From Ottowia sp. (lineage in GTDB: Bacteria; Pseudomonadota; Gammaproteobacteria; Burkholderiales; Burkholderiaceae_C), in the NCBI RefSeq assembly GCF_016703145.1, contig NZ_JADJCO010000002.1:310001-374000 (forward strand): 64,000 nt of DNA, written 5' to 3'. Numbering within the stretch: the first letter of the stretch is position 1; every line of letters starts with the position of its first letter. This document shows positions 19,900-27,513 of this stretch, one piece after another. The notes under the pieces were generated by a model, which saw nothing but the letters and a program-made list of their open reading frames with translations, ran no database searches and was not told where the DNA came from. The position numbers were made by a program, and so were the translations under genes.

Positions 19900-19929
19900 A
19901 GCGTACACGAAAAGCACGGTCGTTCGCAA
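19900..19929 (-). promoter_or_regulatory. Putative promoter of the small RNA
   Basis: On the minus strand TTGCGA (-35) and TACGCT (-10) are separated by 18 bases. The start would be near 19893, about 90 bases before the terminator. Confidence 0.4.
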
Positions 19930-20055
19930 TATATTTGCTGCAATGCAACACAGATAGCGCGGCCGGGTGAGACTTTTATCCTCATTCGGAGGGGATGGGG
20001 CGCCGAATCCGCTACGCTAGGCGCCGCGGCACAGTCAAAAGGGAACAGGCACATC

Positions 20056-20508
20056 ATGGAATGCACGGTGAGTTGGACAGGCGCGGCGGGCACGCGCTCC
20101 GGCATGGGCTTCGTGGCCGAGACCGGATCGGGCCACGTCATCGCCATGGACGGCGCCCCCGACGCCGCCAAGCCCGCCAACGGCGGCCAGAACCTGGCGC
20201 CGCGCCCCATGGAGACCGTGCTGGCCGGCACCGGCGGCTGCACCGCCTACGACGTGGTGCTGATCCTCAAGCGCGGCCGCCACGACGTGCGCGGCTGCTC
20301 GGTCAGGCTGACCAGCGAGCGCGCCGCCGAGGACCCGAAGGTCTTCACCCGGATCCACATGCATTTCACCGTCAGCGGCCGCGGCGTGCCCGCCAGCGCG
20401 GTCGAGCGCGCCATCGCCCTCAGCCACGACAAGTACTGCTCGGCTTCCATCATGCTGGGCAAGATGGCCGAGATCACCACGTCGTTCGATCTCGTCGAGG
20501 TGGCCTGA
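20056..20508 (+). CDS. OsmC-family protein
   Basis: 150 residues. The two cysteines typical of the OsmC/Ohr superfamily are present, Cys62 in LAGTGGCTAYDVVLIL and Cys128 in LSHDKYCSASIMLGKM. The arrangement matches the YhfA-type subgroup, not the organic hydroperoxide reductase Ohr. These proteins are linked to thiol-dependent peroxide detoxification, although YhfA-type substrates are not established. Start chosen at the ATG giving MECTVSWTG. It is monocistronic, bounded by the small-RNA locus and a dispersed repeat. Confidence 0.9.
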   Translation: MECTVSWTGAAGTRSGMGFVAETGSGHVIAMDGAPDAAKPANGGQNLAPRPMETVLAGTGGCTAYDVVLILKRGRHDVRGCSVRLTSERAAEDPKVFTRIHMHFTVSGRGVPASAVERAIALSHDKYCSASIMLGKMAEITTSFDLVEVA

Positions 20509-20511
20509 GAG

Positions 20512-20570
20512 AGCTATTGAAAGAATAGCTATCGGCGCAATACCGACGCTGGCTCAAGGCCCAAAAGGCT
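20512..20570. repeat. Dispersed AGCTAT-core intergenic repeat (copy C)
   Basis: Between the convergent osmC-like and coq7 genes. Its reverse complement (AGCCAGCGTCGGTATTGCGCC, then GATAGCTATT) aligns with the segment at 5029-5080. Confidence 0.5.
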
Positions 20571-20585
20571 TGAAAAATACAGGCC

Positions 20586-21227
20586 TCAGATGCGGTGCGC
20601 CGTGGTCGTCATCACCCGCGCCGCCATGCGCATCAGCCCGCGCACCGGCGCCGGCAGCGCGGCGCCGCCCGCGGCCAGGGCGTCGTCGGCGTGGCGCGCC
20701 TCGTCCGCCTTCATCTGCGCCACGATCGCGCGCGAGGCGGCATCCCCGGCCGGCAGGCGGTCCATGTGGCTGGCCAGGTGCGCCTCGACCTGGCGCTCGG
20801 TCTCCACCACGAAGCCCAGGCTCACGCGGTCGCCGCCCAGCTTGCCGGCCAGCACGCCGATGCCGAACGCCCCGGCGTACCACAGCGGGTTGAGCCAGGA
20901 GACGCGGCTGCCCAGCGCCTGGAGGCGCTCGCGCGTCCAGGCCAGGTGGTCGGTCTCCTCGCGTGATGCCGCATCGAGGTGCCGGCGCAAGCCGGGATCC
21001 GGCGTGACCAGGGCCTGCGCCGTGTACAGCGCCTGGGCGCAGACCTCGCCCACGTGGTTGACGCGCATCAGCGCGCCCGACAGGCGGCGCTCGTCCTCGC
21101 TCAGCGCCAGCGCGGATTCGGCCGCGCCCGCCGGGTTGGGCCGCGCGGGCCGCGGCGGGGCCAGCAGCGTGCGCAGGGCGCCGTCGGCGGCGCAAAGCAG
21201 GCGGTCGGTCAGGTTCATGCGGCGCAT
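20586..21227 (-). CDS. coq7: 2-polyprenyl-3-methyl-6-methoxy-1,4-benzoquinone monooxygenase Coq7
   Basis: About 213 residues from the ATG at 21227 (MRRMNLTDRLL); an ATG at 21218 is equally possible. It is a ferritin-like di-iron hydroxylase acting late in ubiquinone synthesis. Iron-ligand motifs are visible in order: RVNHVGEVCAQALY, SREETDHLAWTRERL, ETERQVEAHL, and KADEARHADDA. Two copies of the E-x-x-H pattern and the total length fit proteobacterial Coq7. Further upstream in-frame ATGs would give an implausible leader. Confidence 0.94.
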   Translation of the reverse strand: MRRMNLTDRLLCAADGALRTLLAPPRPARPNPAGAAESALALSEDERRLSGALMRVNHVGEVCAQALYTAQALVTPDPGLRRHLDAASREETDHLAWTRERLQALGSRVSWLNPLWYAGAFGIGVLAGKLGGDRVSLGFVVETERQVEAHLASHMDRLPAGDAASRAIVAQMKADEARHADDALAAGGAALPAPVRGLMRMAARVMTTTAHRI

Positions 21228-21542
21228 GGTACGCCAACCCTTGGCCCCCGCCGATGTGGCGCGTACACCACATTGCTGCGGCGCAGCAATCTTCGGGCGT
21301 ACCCACGCGAGGCGATTGGACCGATTGTTGTTGCAAGCCAACGGTGTGAGTCGATGTGTGGTCGATGCACAACAAAACGGCCGGGCCGCACCAGATTCAG
21401 TGCCGAAGTCTTTGCAAGTTCAGGGCAGGTCTGGTGCAATAACAACAACTTCCCGCTAGGGGAGGTTGGCCCGGGACCCGGCGGGGAATCGCAAACGGAC
21501 CCTTCGCACCGGCGCCCTATGTTTAACCTTGGAGAACTTGCA
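21228..21542. other. Non-coding porin upstream region
   Basis: The region contains no credible gene. It holds the coq7 leader on the left and a rightward promoter candidate near 21412-21440, followed by a roughly 100-base leader to the porin start with AACCTTGGAGAA as ribosome-binding region. Small direct and inverted TTGTTGTTG-type repeats lie around 21325 and 21440. Confidence 0.5.
21412..21440 (+). promoter_or_regulatory. Putative porin promoter
   Basis: TTGCAA at 21412-21417 and TGCAAT at 21435-21440 are separated by 17 bases, upstream of the porin. Confidence 0.35.
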
Positions 21543-22477
21543 ATGAAAAATCCCTGATCGCCCTGGCCGTCCTGGGCTTCACCGGCGCCGCGATGGCTCA
21601 ATCTTCCGTGACCCTGTACGGCGTGGCTGACGCTGGTATCGGCAAGATCGAGAACGGTTCCGACAAGACCGAATTCCTGAGCGGTTCCGTGATGAACAAC
21701 GGCGGTAGCCGTGTTGGCGTGCGCGGCGTGGAAGACCTGGGCGGTGGCCTGAAAGCTGGCTTCACGTTCGAAACCGGCCTGAACCTGGACGACGGCAGCA
21801 ACAACTCTGCTGGCGCTGGTTTCTGGGGCCGTACCGCCAAGGTCTGGCTGGGTGGCGGCTGGGGTACCTTCAGCCTGGGCCGTGACTACACCGCATCGTT
21901 CAAGGCCATCGGCGCCTGGGAACTGACCGGCAACGCGCTATACAGCGTGGTGGGCAACACCTACCGCTCCCTGAGCGCTGCCCGCGACAGCAGCATCATC
22001 GGCTACGCCACGCCCAACATGGGTGGCTTCACTGCTGAAGTGAACTACATCCTCAAGCAGGACGGCCTGGACGCTGGCAAGGCCGGCGCCAAGTGGGATC
22101 TGGGCCTGAAGTACGTCAACGGCCCCATCGGCATCGGCGCGTCGGCCAACAAGACCAAGAACGGCAAGACGAACTACCACGTCGGCGGCAAGTACAACTT
22201 CGGCAGCTTCGCGGTGGCCACGTCCTACAGCCAGACCAGCAACGCCGCTAACCAGCGTCGCCGCGGCTTCTCGCTGGGTGGTTCCGCCAACCTGGGCGCC
22301 TTCGCCCTCACGCTGGACCTGACCCGCGACACCAAGAACGAAATCGGTGGCAAGAAGTACACCAACGGCGTGCTGGAAGGCAAATATGCCCTGTCCAAGC
22401 GCACCTTCCTGTACGCAGCCTACCTGCGTTTCGACGACACCAACAACTACGGTATCGGTGTTCGCCACAACTTCTGA
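21543..22477 (+). pseudogene. Outer-membrane porin, frameshifted in the signal peptide
   Basis: From 21593 the frame encodes a Burkholderiales-type porin: AQSSVTLYGVADAGIGKIE, RVGVRGVEDLGGGLKAGF, FSLGRDYTASF, and the outer-membrane terminal sequence GIGVRHNF ending in Phe. The signal peptide is in another frame. The ATG at 21543 is followed by five A, and reading runs into TGA after MKNP. One more A would give MKKSLIALAVLGFTGAAMAQ, a perfect signal peptide joined to the mature protein (311 residues in all). The A tract may vary by slippage, may be a true mutation, or may be a sequencing error. Without the repair, only a cytoplasmic fragment from 21593 could be made. Confidence 0.85.
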
Positions 22478-22516
22478 TCGTGAGGCTGCCTGATACGGCA
22501 GCTTCCGATGAGAGCC

Positions 22517-22541
22517 AAAGCCGCCTTCGGGCGGCTTTTTT
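22517..22541 (+). terminator. Intrinsic terminator after porin
   Basis: AAGCCGCC-TTCG-GGCGGCTT followed by a T run, a UUCG-loop terminator about 40 bases past the porin stop. Confidence 0.9.
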
Positions 22542-22543
22542 AT
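22536..22543. other. Candidate left attachment site of the ICE
   Basis: TTTTTTAT at the end of the porin terminator resembles the short T-rich attachment sequence reported for Tn4371-family elements (TTTTTCAT-like) and lies 175 bp before the integrase start. The matching right copy would be outside the window, so this is conjecture. Confidence 0.3.
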
Positions 22544-22717
22544 TTCACCATGACTTCAGTGCCGCATTACGCTGGACTACGCCGAAGCCAGATACAGCAG
22601 GTTTATCAATAACTTAGGCGAGTTCATCATATGCCGGTGCTTTCTGAAACCCGACCCGGCTTGTGACCTCATGGCTCCCATGTGGCCCCTGCAAAACGGG
22701 TCTTTCGAGGAGTCATC

Positions 22718-23928
22718 ATGGCAAAAATCAAGCTCACCAAGTCCGCTGTCGATGCGGCACAGCCCCAGGCGCAGGCCGTCGAACTCCGGGACACCCTGGT
22801 GCCCGGCTTCCTGTGCAAGATTACACCAGCGGGCCGCAAGGTGTTCATGCTCCAGTACCGCACGAACGCTGGCGAGCGCCGCAAGCCCGCCTTGGGCCTG
22901 TACGGAGAACTGACCGTCGAACAGGCCCGTTCCCTGGCCCAGGAATGGCTGGCCGAGGTGCGCCGGGGCGGCGACCCTAGTGCCGCCAAAGCCGAGGCCC
23001 GTAAGGCCCCCACCGTTGCCGAGCTGTGCGTGAAGTTCATGGAGGACCACTCCAAGCAGCGTAACAAGCCCAGCACGCAGGATGGCTACCGGAGTGTCAT
23101 CGACCGCAACATCATCCCGTTGTTGGGCCGCATGAAGGTGCAGGACGTCAAGCGCCCGGACGTGGCCGGGGCGATGAAGAAGATGGCGCACAAGCATGCG
23201 GATGCGAACCGCACGTTCAGCGTCCTGCGCAAGATGTTCAACCTGGCCGAGGTGTGGGGCTACCGGCCGGATGGCACCAACCCGTGCCGCCATGTCCCGA
23301 TGTACCCCAACGGGAAGTCCACGCACCTCATCAGCGACGAAGAAATGGGCCTGCTGTTCCGGTACCTTGAGCGGGTTGAGGCCGAGGGACTGGAGAACTA
23401 TGTCATCCCCTTGGCGATCCGGTTGCAGTTCGAGTTCGCGGGCCGCAGAGGCGAAATCGTCTCACTCCAATGGGATTGGGTCGATTTGGAAAACCGCCGT
23501 GTGGTCTGGCCCGACAGCAAGACCGGTGGTATGTCTAAGCCTTTGAGTGAAGAAGCCTACCGGCTGCTCTCGACGGCACCACGCCAGGAGAGCTGTCCCT
23601 ACATATTGCCGTCTCCGCGCCATCCGGGCAAGCACCTGACCACGGGCGAGTATTACGGCGGCTGGAGCCGTGCGCTCTCAAGGCTGCAGGTGCCGAACAT
23701 GTGGGCACGCACGGCATCCGACACCGTTCAGCGACCGACATTGCCAACTCGGGTATTCCGGTGAAGGTCGGCATGGCGCTGACGGCGCACAAGACCGTGG
23801 CGATGTTCATGCGCTACGTCCACACCGAGGACAAGCCGGTGCGTGAGGCGGCTGAGCTGGTGGCGAACCGGCGCCAGGCCATCACGGGTGCCCGGCGTAG
23901 CGTGCCAACCGAGGCAGCGACGGCCTGA
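22718..23928 (+). pseudogene. int: Tn4371-type tyrosine integrase, frameshifted
   Basis: From the ATG at 22718 the frame gives an arm-binding domain (LVPGFLCKITPAGRKVFMLQYR), a core-binding domain, and the first catalytic arginine in FEFAGRRGEIVSLQWDW. It then leaves frame near 23690-23705. The other frame supplies the rest: GTHGIRHRSATDIANSG with the HxxR pair, then TAHKTVAMFMRYVHTED with the second His and nucleophilic Tyr. One missing base near AACATGTGGGC explains the break; with it restored the protein would be about 403 residues. As written, no single product has all catalytic residues, so the ICE could not excise by its own integrase unless the shift is an assembly artefact. Confidence 0.9.
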
Positions 23929-23937
23929 GCGGCCAGT

Positions 23938-23970
23938 CCGAATTGTCGTGCCGCTGTCACGACAATTCGG
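23938..23970. promoter_or_regulatory. 13-bp perfect inverted repeat after the integrase
   Basis: CCGAATTGTCGTG and CACGACAATTCGG pair perfectly around a 7-base loop, between the integrase stop and the toxin promoter. There is no T tract. It could be an operator or a barrier hairpin. Confidence 0.6.
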
Positions 23971-23974
23971 GTGC

Positions 23975-24002
23975 TTGCAATCTATACCCGAACGGATATA
24001 AT
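23975..24002 (+). promoter_or_regulatory. Toxin-antitoxin promoter with overlapping operator
   Basis: TTGCAA at 23975-23980 and a perfect TATAAT at 23997-24002 are spaced by 16 bases. TATACCCG-AA-CGGATATA (23983-24000, 7 of 8 pairs) overlaps the -10 box and looks like the autoregulatory operator. The -10 ends one base before the annotated toxin ATG, so the transcript would be leaderless or translation begins further in. Confidence 0.6.
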
Positions 24003-24003
24003 C

Positions 24004-24366
24004 ATGGAGCAGAAACGAAAGCTGCTGTACTGGGAAGGCTCCTCGAAGAAGGATTTCAAGGAGTTCCCTATTGACGTACAGAAGGACATGGGCGTGGCAC
24101 TGTTCATCGTCCAATTGGGCTGCACGCCAGATTCGGCCAAGCCCTGGAAAGGGCTGAGTTCCGGCGTGTACGAACTGGTCGAAGACCACCGGGGCGATGC
24201 CTTCCGGGCGGTCTATACCGTGAAGGTGGGCGATGCGGTGCATGTGCTGCATGCGTTCCAGAAGAAGTCCAAGTCCGGCATCGCCACGCCGCAGCAGGAC
24301 GTGGAGTTGATCGAGAAGCGGCTGAAAGCAGTGCTTGCCCGTCATGGGCGAGCGGGAGATAAATGA
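24004..24366 (+). CDS. RelE/HigB-type toxin (phage Gp49-like)
   Basis: 120 residues: MEQKRKLLYWEGSSKKDFKEFP, then VYELVEDHRGDAFRAVYTVKVGDAVHVLHAFQKKSK, the core beta-sheet of the HigB/Gp49-like RelE superfamily. These toxins cleave mRNA at the ribosome. The gene precedes its HTH antitoxin and overlaps it by four bases, the toxin-first order of higBA modules. Its ATG lies almost on the -10 box of the promoter, so leaderless expression or an alternative downstream start is possible. The module would stabilise the ICE. Confidence 0.9.
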   Translation: MEQKRKLLYWEGSSKKDFKEFPIDVQKDMGVALFIVQLGCTPDSAKPWKGLSSGVYELVEDHRGDAFRAVYTVKVGDAVHVLHAFQKKSKSGIATPQQDVELIEKRLKAVLARHGRAGDK

Positions 24367-24689
24367 TGACCCGTATCGACGACCATCCCGAAGGCACCGA
24401 CAACGTACTGGCAGACCTGGGCTTTGATGATGCCGAGGAACTGACGGCGAAGGCTGCGCTCGCGCTCAAGCTCAATACCCTGATCGACCAGCGCGGCCTG
24501 AGCCAGACCGAAGCCGCCGCGATCACCGGCATGACCCAGCCCAAGGTGTCGCAGGTGCGCCGCTACAAGCTCCAGAACATCTCGCTGGAGCGGCTGATGC
24601 AGGCGCTGGTGTCGCTGGACCAGCAGGTCAAGATCGTGGTGCAGCCCGCCCGGCGGGCGCATGCTCGGGGCATCCTGGTGGCGGCCTAA
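24363..24689 (+). CDS. HigA-like antitoxin, XRE-type HTH
   Basis: 108 residues. An XRE-type helix-turn-helix is seen in LNTLIDQRGLSQTEAAAITGMTQPKVSQVRRYKL, preceded by an acidic N-terminal region and followed by a dimerisation helix. It would neutralise the toxin encoded just upstream and repress the promoter at 23975. The start overlaps the toxin stop (ATGA). Confidence 0.9.
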   Translation: MMTRIDDHPEGTDNVLADLGFDDAEELTAKAALALKLNTLIDQRGLSQTEAAAITGMTQPKVSQVRRYKLQNISLERLMQALVSLDQQVKIVVQPARRAHARGILVAA

Positions 24690-24711
24690 GGTCAACCTTT
24701 CAAGCTGACTC

Positions 24712-24736
24712 ATTTCCCAGACACTGTCTGGGAAAT
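24712..24736. promoter_or_regulatory. Perfect 25-bp palindrome
   Basis: ATTTCCCAGACA and TGTCTGGGAAAT are exact reverse complements around a single C. It lies 23 bp after the antitoxin stop and 62 bp before the next ATG. Without a following T run it looks more like a dimeric-protein operator than a terminator, although a hairpin is also possible. Confidence 0.55.
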
Positions 24737-24797
24737 CTTCCTCAGCATCGTCGGAGCCGGTGTGGCGATGCAGCCAAGACGGGCCAGTGGAGATCGA

Positions 24798-25094
24798 ATG
24801 CCAAAAAGCAAACCCCATGACGAAGCGATGGCCGAGCTGTACCGCAGCAATCCGGGCCTGGCGCTGGAGGTCATCCAAGGCATCGTGGCGGATGACGATC
24901 AAGCCGAGCTGCTGACTGTGCTGCGGCAGATGTCGGGGGCATCCGCTGGGGTGGAGAGCAGTCCGATCATCGAATCCCTACGAGGTGAACTGGCTGCGCT
25001 GCATAGAGCGGGTGCTGTCAGCCGGGAGACGGTGCAGGCGTTCGAGGCATTGTTGACGCCGGATAGGAGCGGCGACCGCCGTATGCCGCCTTGA
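24798..25094 (+). CDS. Small ICE protein, antitoxin-like
   Basis: 98 residues from the ATG giving MPKSKPHDEAMAELYRSNPG. The N-terminal half (LALEVIQGIVADDDQAELLTVLRQMSGA) resembles the compact helical region of probable addiction-module antidotes. The C-terminal half is helical and lacks a clear HTH. It follows the toxin-antitoxin pair with a palindrome between them. An upstream in-frame start at 24762 would add 12 residues. The antitoxin-like assignment is tentative; no adjacent toxin partner other than the upstream pair is seen. Confidence 0.6.
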   Translation: MPKSKPHDEAMAELYRSNPGLALEVIQGIVADDDQAELLTVLRQMSGASAGVESSPIIESLRGELAALHRAGAVSRETVQAFEALLTPDRSGDRRMPP

Positions 25095-25458
25095 TCCTGC
25101 CCTGCTGCGGTAGCGAACTGCCTTATGGGGCGTGCCGGCACGCAGCGCCGTCGGGCTCTCGGGCGGTGCCCCGTGCTTCGTGTCGAATCATGGCCATGCT
25201 GCTCCGATCCCTCACGCAACTGCGGCCCTGATCGCCGATCCGGGCCTGCGCGCTGCGCTTGCCAAAACCAAGCGTGTTTGGGTGGTGGGTGTGGCGGCTT
25301 GCTGTTCCCTTCATCGTGCCACGGCGTGCTCTGCCGTAAAGGGCGGCGCGTGCTTCGCACGCTTGCGGCCTCCGGCCGTCGTAGACCCTTGACGGCTTGC
25401 GCTGCGCCGTGACCCGGAAGGGCTGGGCAATTCCGCCCGGCATCTTTCAGGAGTTCAC
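25095..25458. other. Non-coding ICE spacer
   Basis: 364 bp without a convincing gene. It is rich in short GC palindromes (for example GGCCTCCGGCC) and resembles the other ICE spacers upstream of DUF genes in texture. It ends in a ribosome-binding region CAGGAGTTCAC for the DUF2958 gene. Confidence 0.5.
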
Positions 25459-25809
25459 ATGAACAACGCACTCTTCACCGACGAGCAACGCATCGTGTTA
25501 CTGGCCAACGGCCGTCAATCTTTGGAAAACTCGGACTTCGATCCGGTGCCTGTGGTCAAGCTGTTCACGCCGGATGCTGGCGCGACCTGGCTGCTGACCG
25601 AGATTGATCCCGATGACCACGATCATGCCCACGGCCTTTGCGACCTGGGCTTGGGGATGCCGGAAATCGGCTGGCTGAGTCTTTCCGAATTGGCTTCGGT
25701 GCGTGGGCGGCTGGGCCTGCCTGTCGAGCGAGATCTGTATTTCCGGGCCGAGAAGCGCTTGAGCGCCTACGCGCGCGATGCGCGGCTGGCCGGGCGGATC
25801 GTTGTCTGA
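25459..25809 (+). CDS. DUF2958 domain protein (copy 1)
   Basis: 116 residues. The core VPVVKLFTPDAGATWLLTEIDPDD, then DLGLGMPEIGWLSLSEL, and ERDLYFRAEKRLSAYA define DUF2958, a small acidic protein regularly found on ICEs and conjugative plasmids with no established function. A second copy sits at 59993-60340 with the same motif order. The start follows AGGAG at a suitable distance. Confidence 0.92.
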   Translation: MNNALFTDEQRIVLLANGRQSLENSDFDPVPVVKLFTPDAGATWLLTEIDPDDHDHAHGLCDLGLGMPEIGWLSLSELASVRGRLGLPVERDLYFRAEKRLSAYARDARLAGRIVV

Positions 25810-25874
25810 CCTGGCCCTTGGAGCGTTGCAAGGCGCTCCTTGTGCTTCTTCAACCATCACAGGAGATCAATGCC

Positions 25875-26152
25875 ATGAGCAGCCATCACGACTACATCAT
25901 CGAAATCACGGCGCAGCACGATGCGCTCAAGCCGTTCGCGCCGGAGAACGGCCAGCCCTTGCGCGTTGCGATCGGCGACGCGGTGATCTCACCAACGAGT
26001 TCGGTGCACAGTTCCGGCGCTGCGTCACCGGGTTCTACCGGCCTGCCGGACTTTTGAGGTTGTATGCGCGCGGTGCGCGCTATCTTCTGGACTCGACTTC
26101 GCCGTGGATGCCGGTTGTGGAATCCGGCCTGCGCCCTGACGACTCGGCGTGA
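25875..26152 (+). pseudogene. Hypothetical ICE gene, possibly frameshifted
   Basis: The ATG at 25875, after CAGGAGATCAATGCC, opens MSSHHDYIIEITAQHDALKP and continues to AIGDAVI. That frame then ends at 26057 after a low-complexity Ser/Gly stretch. The alternative frame continues with a better-looking sequence, DLTNEFGAQFRRCVTGFYRPAGLLRLY, to a stop at 26152. One missing base near 25985 would join the two. Either the short 60-residue form or a repaired 92-residue form is possible. The family is not recognised. Confidence 0.45.
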
Positions 26153-26173
26153 TGCCTTCGCGCCCCTGATGGG

Positions 26174-26280
26174 GCGCTGCGCGCTGCGCTTGCCTCCAGG
26201 GGAAAGCCCTACGGCCTATCCCCGCCGCGCAGGCTTGACGCCCCTGAACACCGCCGACCCGGCTGCGCCGGATCGGCTAG
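26174..26280. repeat. ICE-internal non-coding direct repeat (copy 1)
   Basis: A GC-rich stretch running GCGCTGCGCGCTGCGCTTGC through CTATCCCCGCCGCGCA to GCGCCGGATCGGC. It aligns closely in the same orientation with 57600-57708. Neither copy encodes a convincing protein. Confidence 0.65.
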
Positions 26281-26544
26281 ACCGCATCCGCAGCAGATCC
26301 ACGATGCCTTGCATGTGCTCGTCCTGATCTTGTTGTTTCTTCGGTGTTGAGGTCTGGGCGTCCCCGGCCACTGGGGAGATGACCTCCTTGCCGCCGCGTG
26401 CGATGCTGGTGGACCGGCTGCATCGCAAAGGCAGAGGGCGCAACTGCGCACTGAGAAGCGCGAGAGCCACGCCGACGAGTCCTGACTTGGCATTCAGTCT
26501 GCCCCAGAGCCTCTAGACGCCCCAATGCTTACCTAGTTTGCGCC

Positions 26545-26565
26545 ATTGTCTCCAATGTGGAGACT
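26545..26565. promoter_or_regulatory. GTCTCC-N5-GGAGAC operator, upstream of GST
   Basis: GTCTCC (26548-26553), spacer AATGT, GGAGAC (26559-26564), preceded by ATT. The same palindrome occurs at 43271 and 45304, and in degenerate form at 44309. It lies about 110 bp before the GST start. Confidence 0.6.
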
Positions 26566-26675
26566 CTTAGTAGTTAATTTGGTAATTTATCTCTCGGTGG
26601 GATTCAAATAAATTTCCTTCTGTTGACGCAATTGCCCAATTCAGGTCAAGCGGTTCGACTACCAAAGGAAATCCC

Positions 26676-27320
26676 GTGAAACTGTACATCGCCCAAGCCA
26701 CCTGCTCCCTTGCCGCCCAGATCGTTGCGAACGAATTGGGCTTGAGTCCCGAACTCGTCCACTTTGATGTGGTTGGCAAAACAACTTCCAACCATGATGA
26801 CTTCGCTGAGGTCAATCCGTTGGGCTATGTGCCTGTCCTGCGTATAGGCGAAGACAAGCACGATCTTCTGACCGAGACGGCAGTCATCGTGAGCTATCTG
26901 GCCGATCAGAGGCCCGAGGCGGGCCTCATTCCCCGTGTTGGTACACGCGAGCGTGTTGAGGCGGAACAGCTTCTGACCTTTACTGCGACGGAAATCGCAC
27001 AGAAGCACATCCCCCTTATGCGCAAGCTGATGACGCCGGAGGGTACGGAATGGACGCGCAACAAGTTGGTCGCGGCTTATGCCGAGATTGACAAGCGCCT
27101 CTCCGATGGTCGCGCGTTCCTGATGGGCGATAAGCCCAGCGTGGTTGATGCCTACTTCTGGGCAACCATGTGGCATGAGCGCTCGGGAGCCCAGATCGAG
27201 CATCTGAAGTGGGTCATGGCCCACAAGGCCCGCATGGAGGCGCTGCCGTCGGTTCAAAAAGCGCTGAAGGACGAAGCCGACATGGTTGCGCGCCATCGTG
27301 CACTTGCCGAAGCCGCTTAA
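26676..27320 (+). CDS. Glutathione S-transferase
   Basis: 214 residues. The N-terminal thioredoxin-like domain has CSLAAQIVANELGL and the conserved cis-proline/glutathione-contact segment NPLGYVPVL followed by LTETAVIVSYLAD. The C-terminal all-helical domain has FLMGDKPSVVDAYFWAT, the N-capping box motif of GSTs. It conjugates glutathione to electrophiles or acts as a glutathione-dependent reductase; the substrate is unknown. It is the first cargo gene and is preceded by a palindrome shared with the efflux and MFS operons, implying co-regulation. Codon use is less GC-rich than in the chromosome part. Confidence 0.94.
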   Translation: MKLYIAQATCSLAAQIVANELGLSPELVHFDVVGKTTSNHDDFAEVNPLGYVPVLRIGEDKHDLLTETAVIVSYLADQRPEAGLIPRVGTRERVEAEQLLTFTATEIAQKHIPLMRKLMTPEGTEWTRNKLVAAYAEIDKRLSDGRAFLMGDKPSVVDAYFWATMWHERSGAQIEHLKWVMAHKARMEALPSVQKALKDEADMVARHRALAEAA

Positions 27321-27513
27321 TGGTTTACCCCAAGGGCACGACCGAAATGGCGACTACTTGCACCACCGGAAGGCGTTGATGGACAGCTTCGTCTTCCTCG
27401 ATTTCACAAGATTTTCACGATATTGATCGGGGCATGCACTCGGTTTGCCAAGGGCAGCCCGATGGATGTTTGCCGGCAATGTCGCTGATGAGTTCTCAAC
27501 CAAGGAGTTGGAA

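Larger units (their letters stand above)
26153..26675. other. Non-coding cargo boundary region
   Basis: 523 bp without a supported gene. The left part (26174-26280) is homologous to 57600-57708. The right part becomes AT-rich and holds the GTCTCC-N5-GGAGAC operator and the promoter region for the glutathione S-transferase gene. This is the transition from ICE backbone to cargo. Confidence 0.6.

Noticed and set aside
22560..22717. tRNA-type integration target next to the integrase
   Set aside because: No cloverleaf or tRNA 3' end is visible; the left neighbour is a porin terminator, in line with a non-tRNA target.
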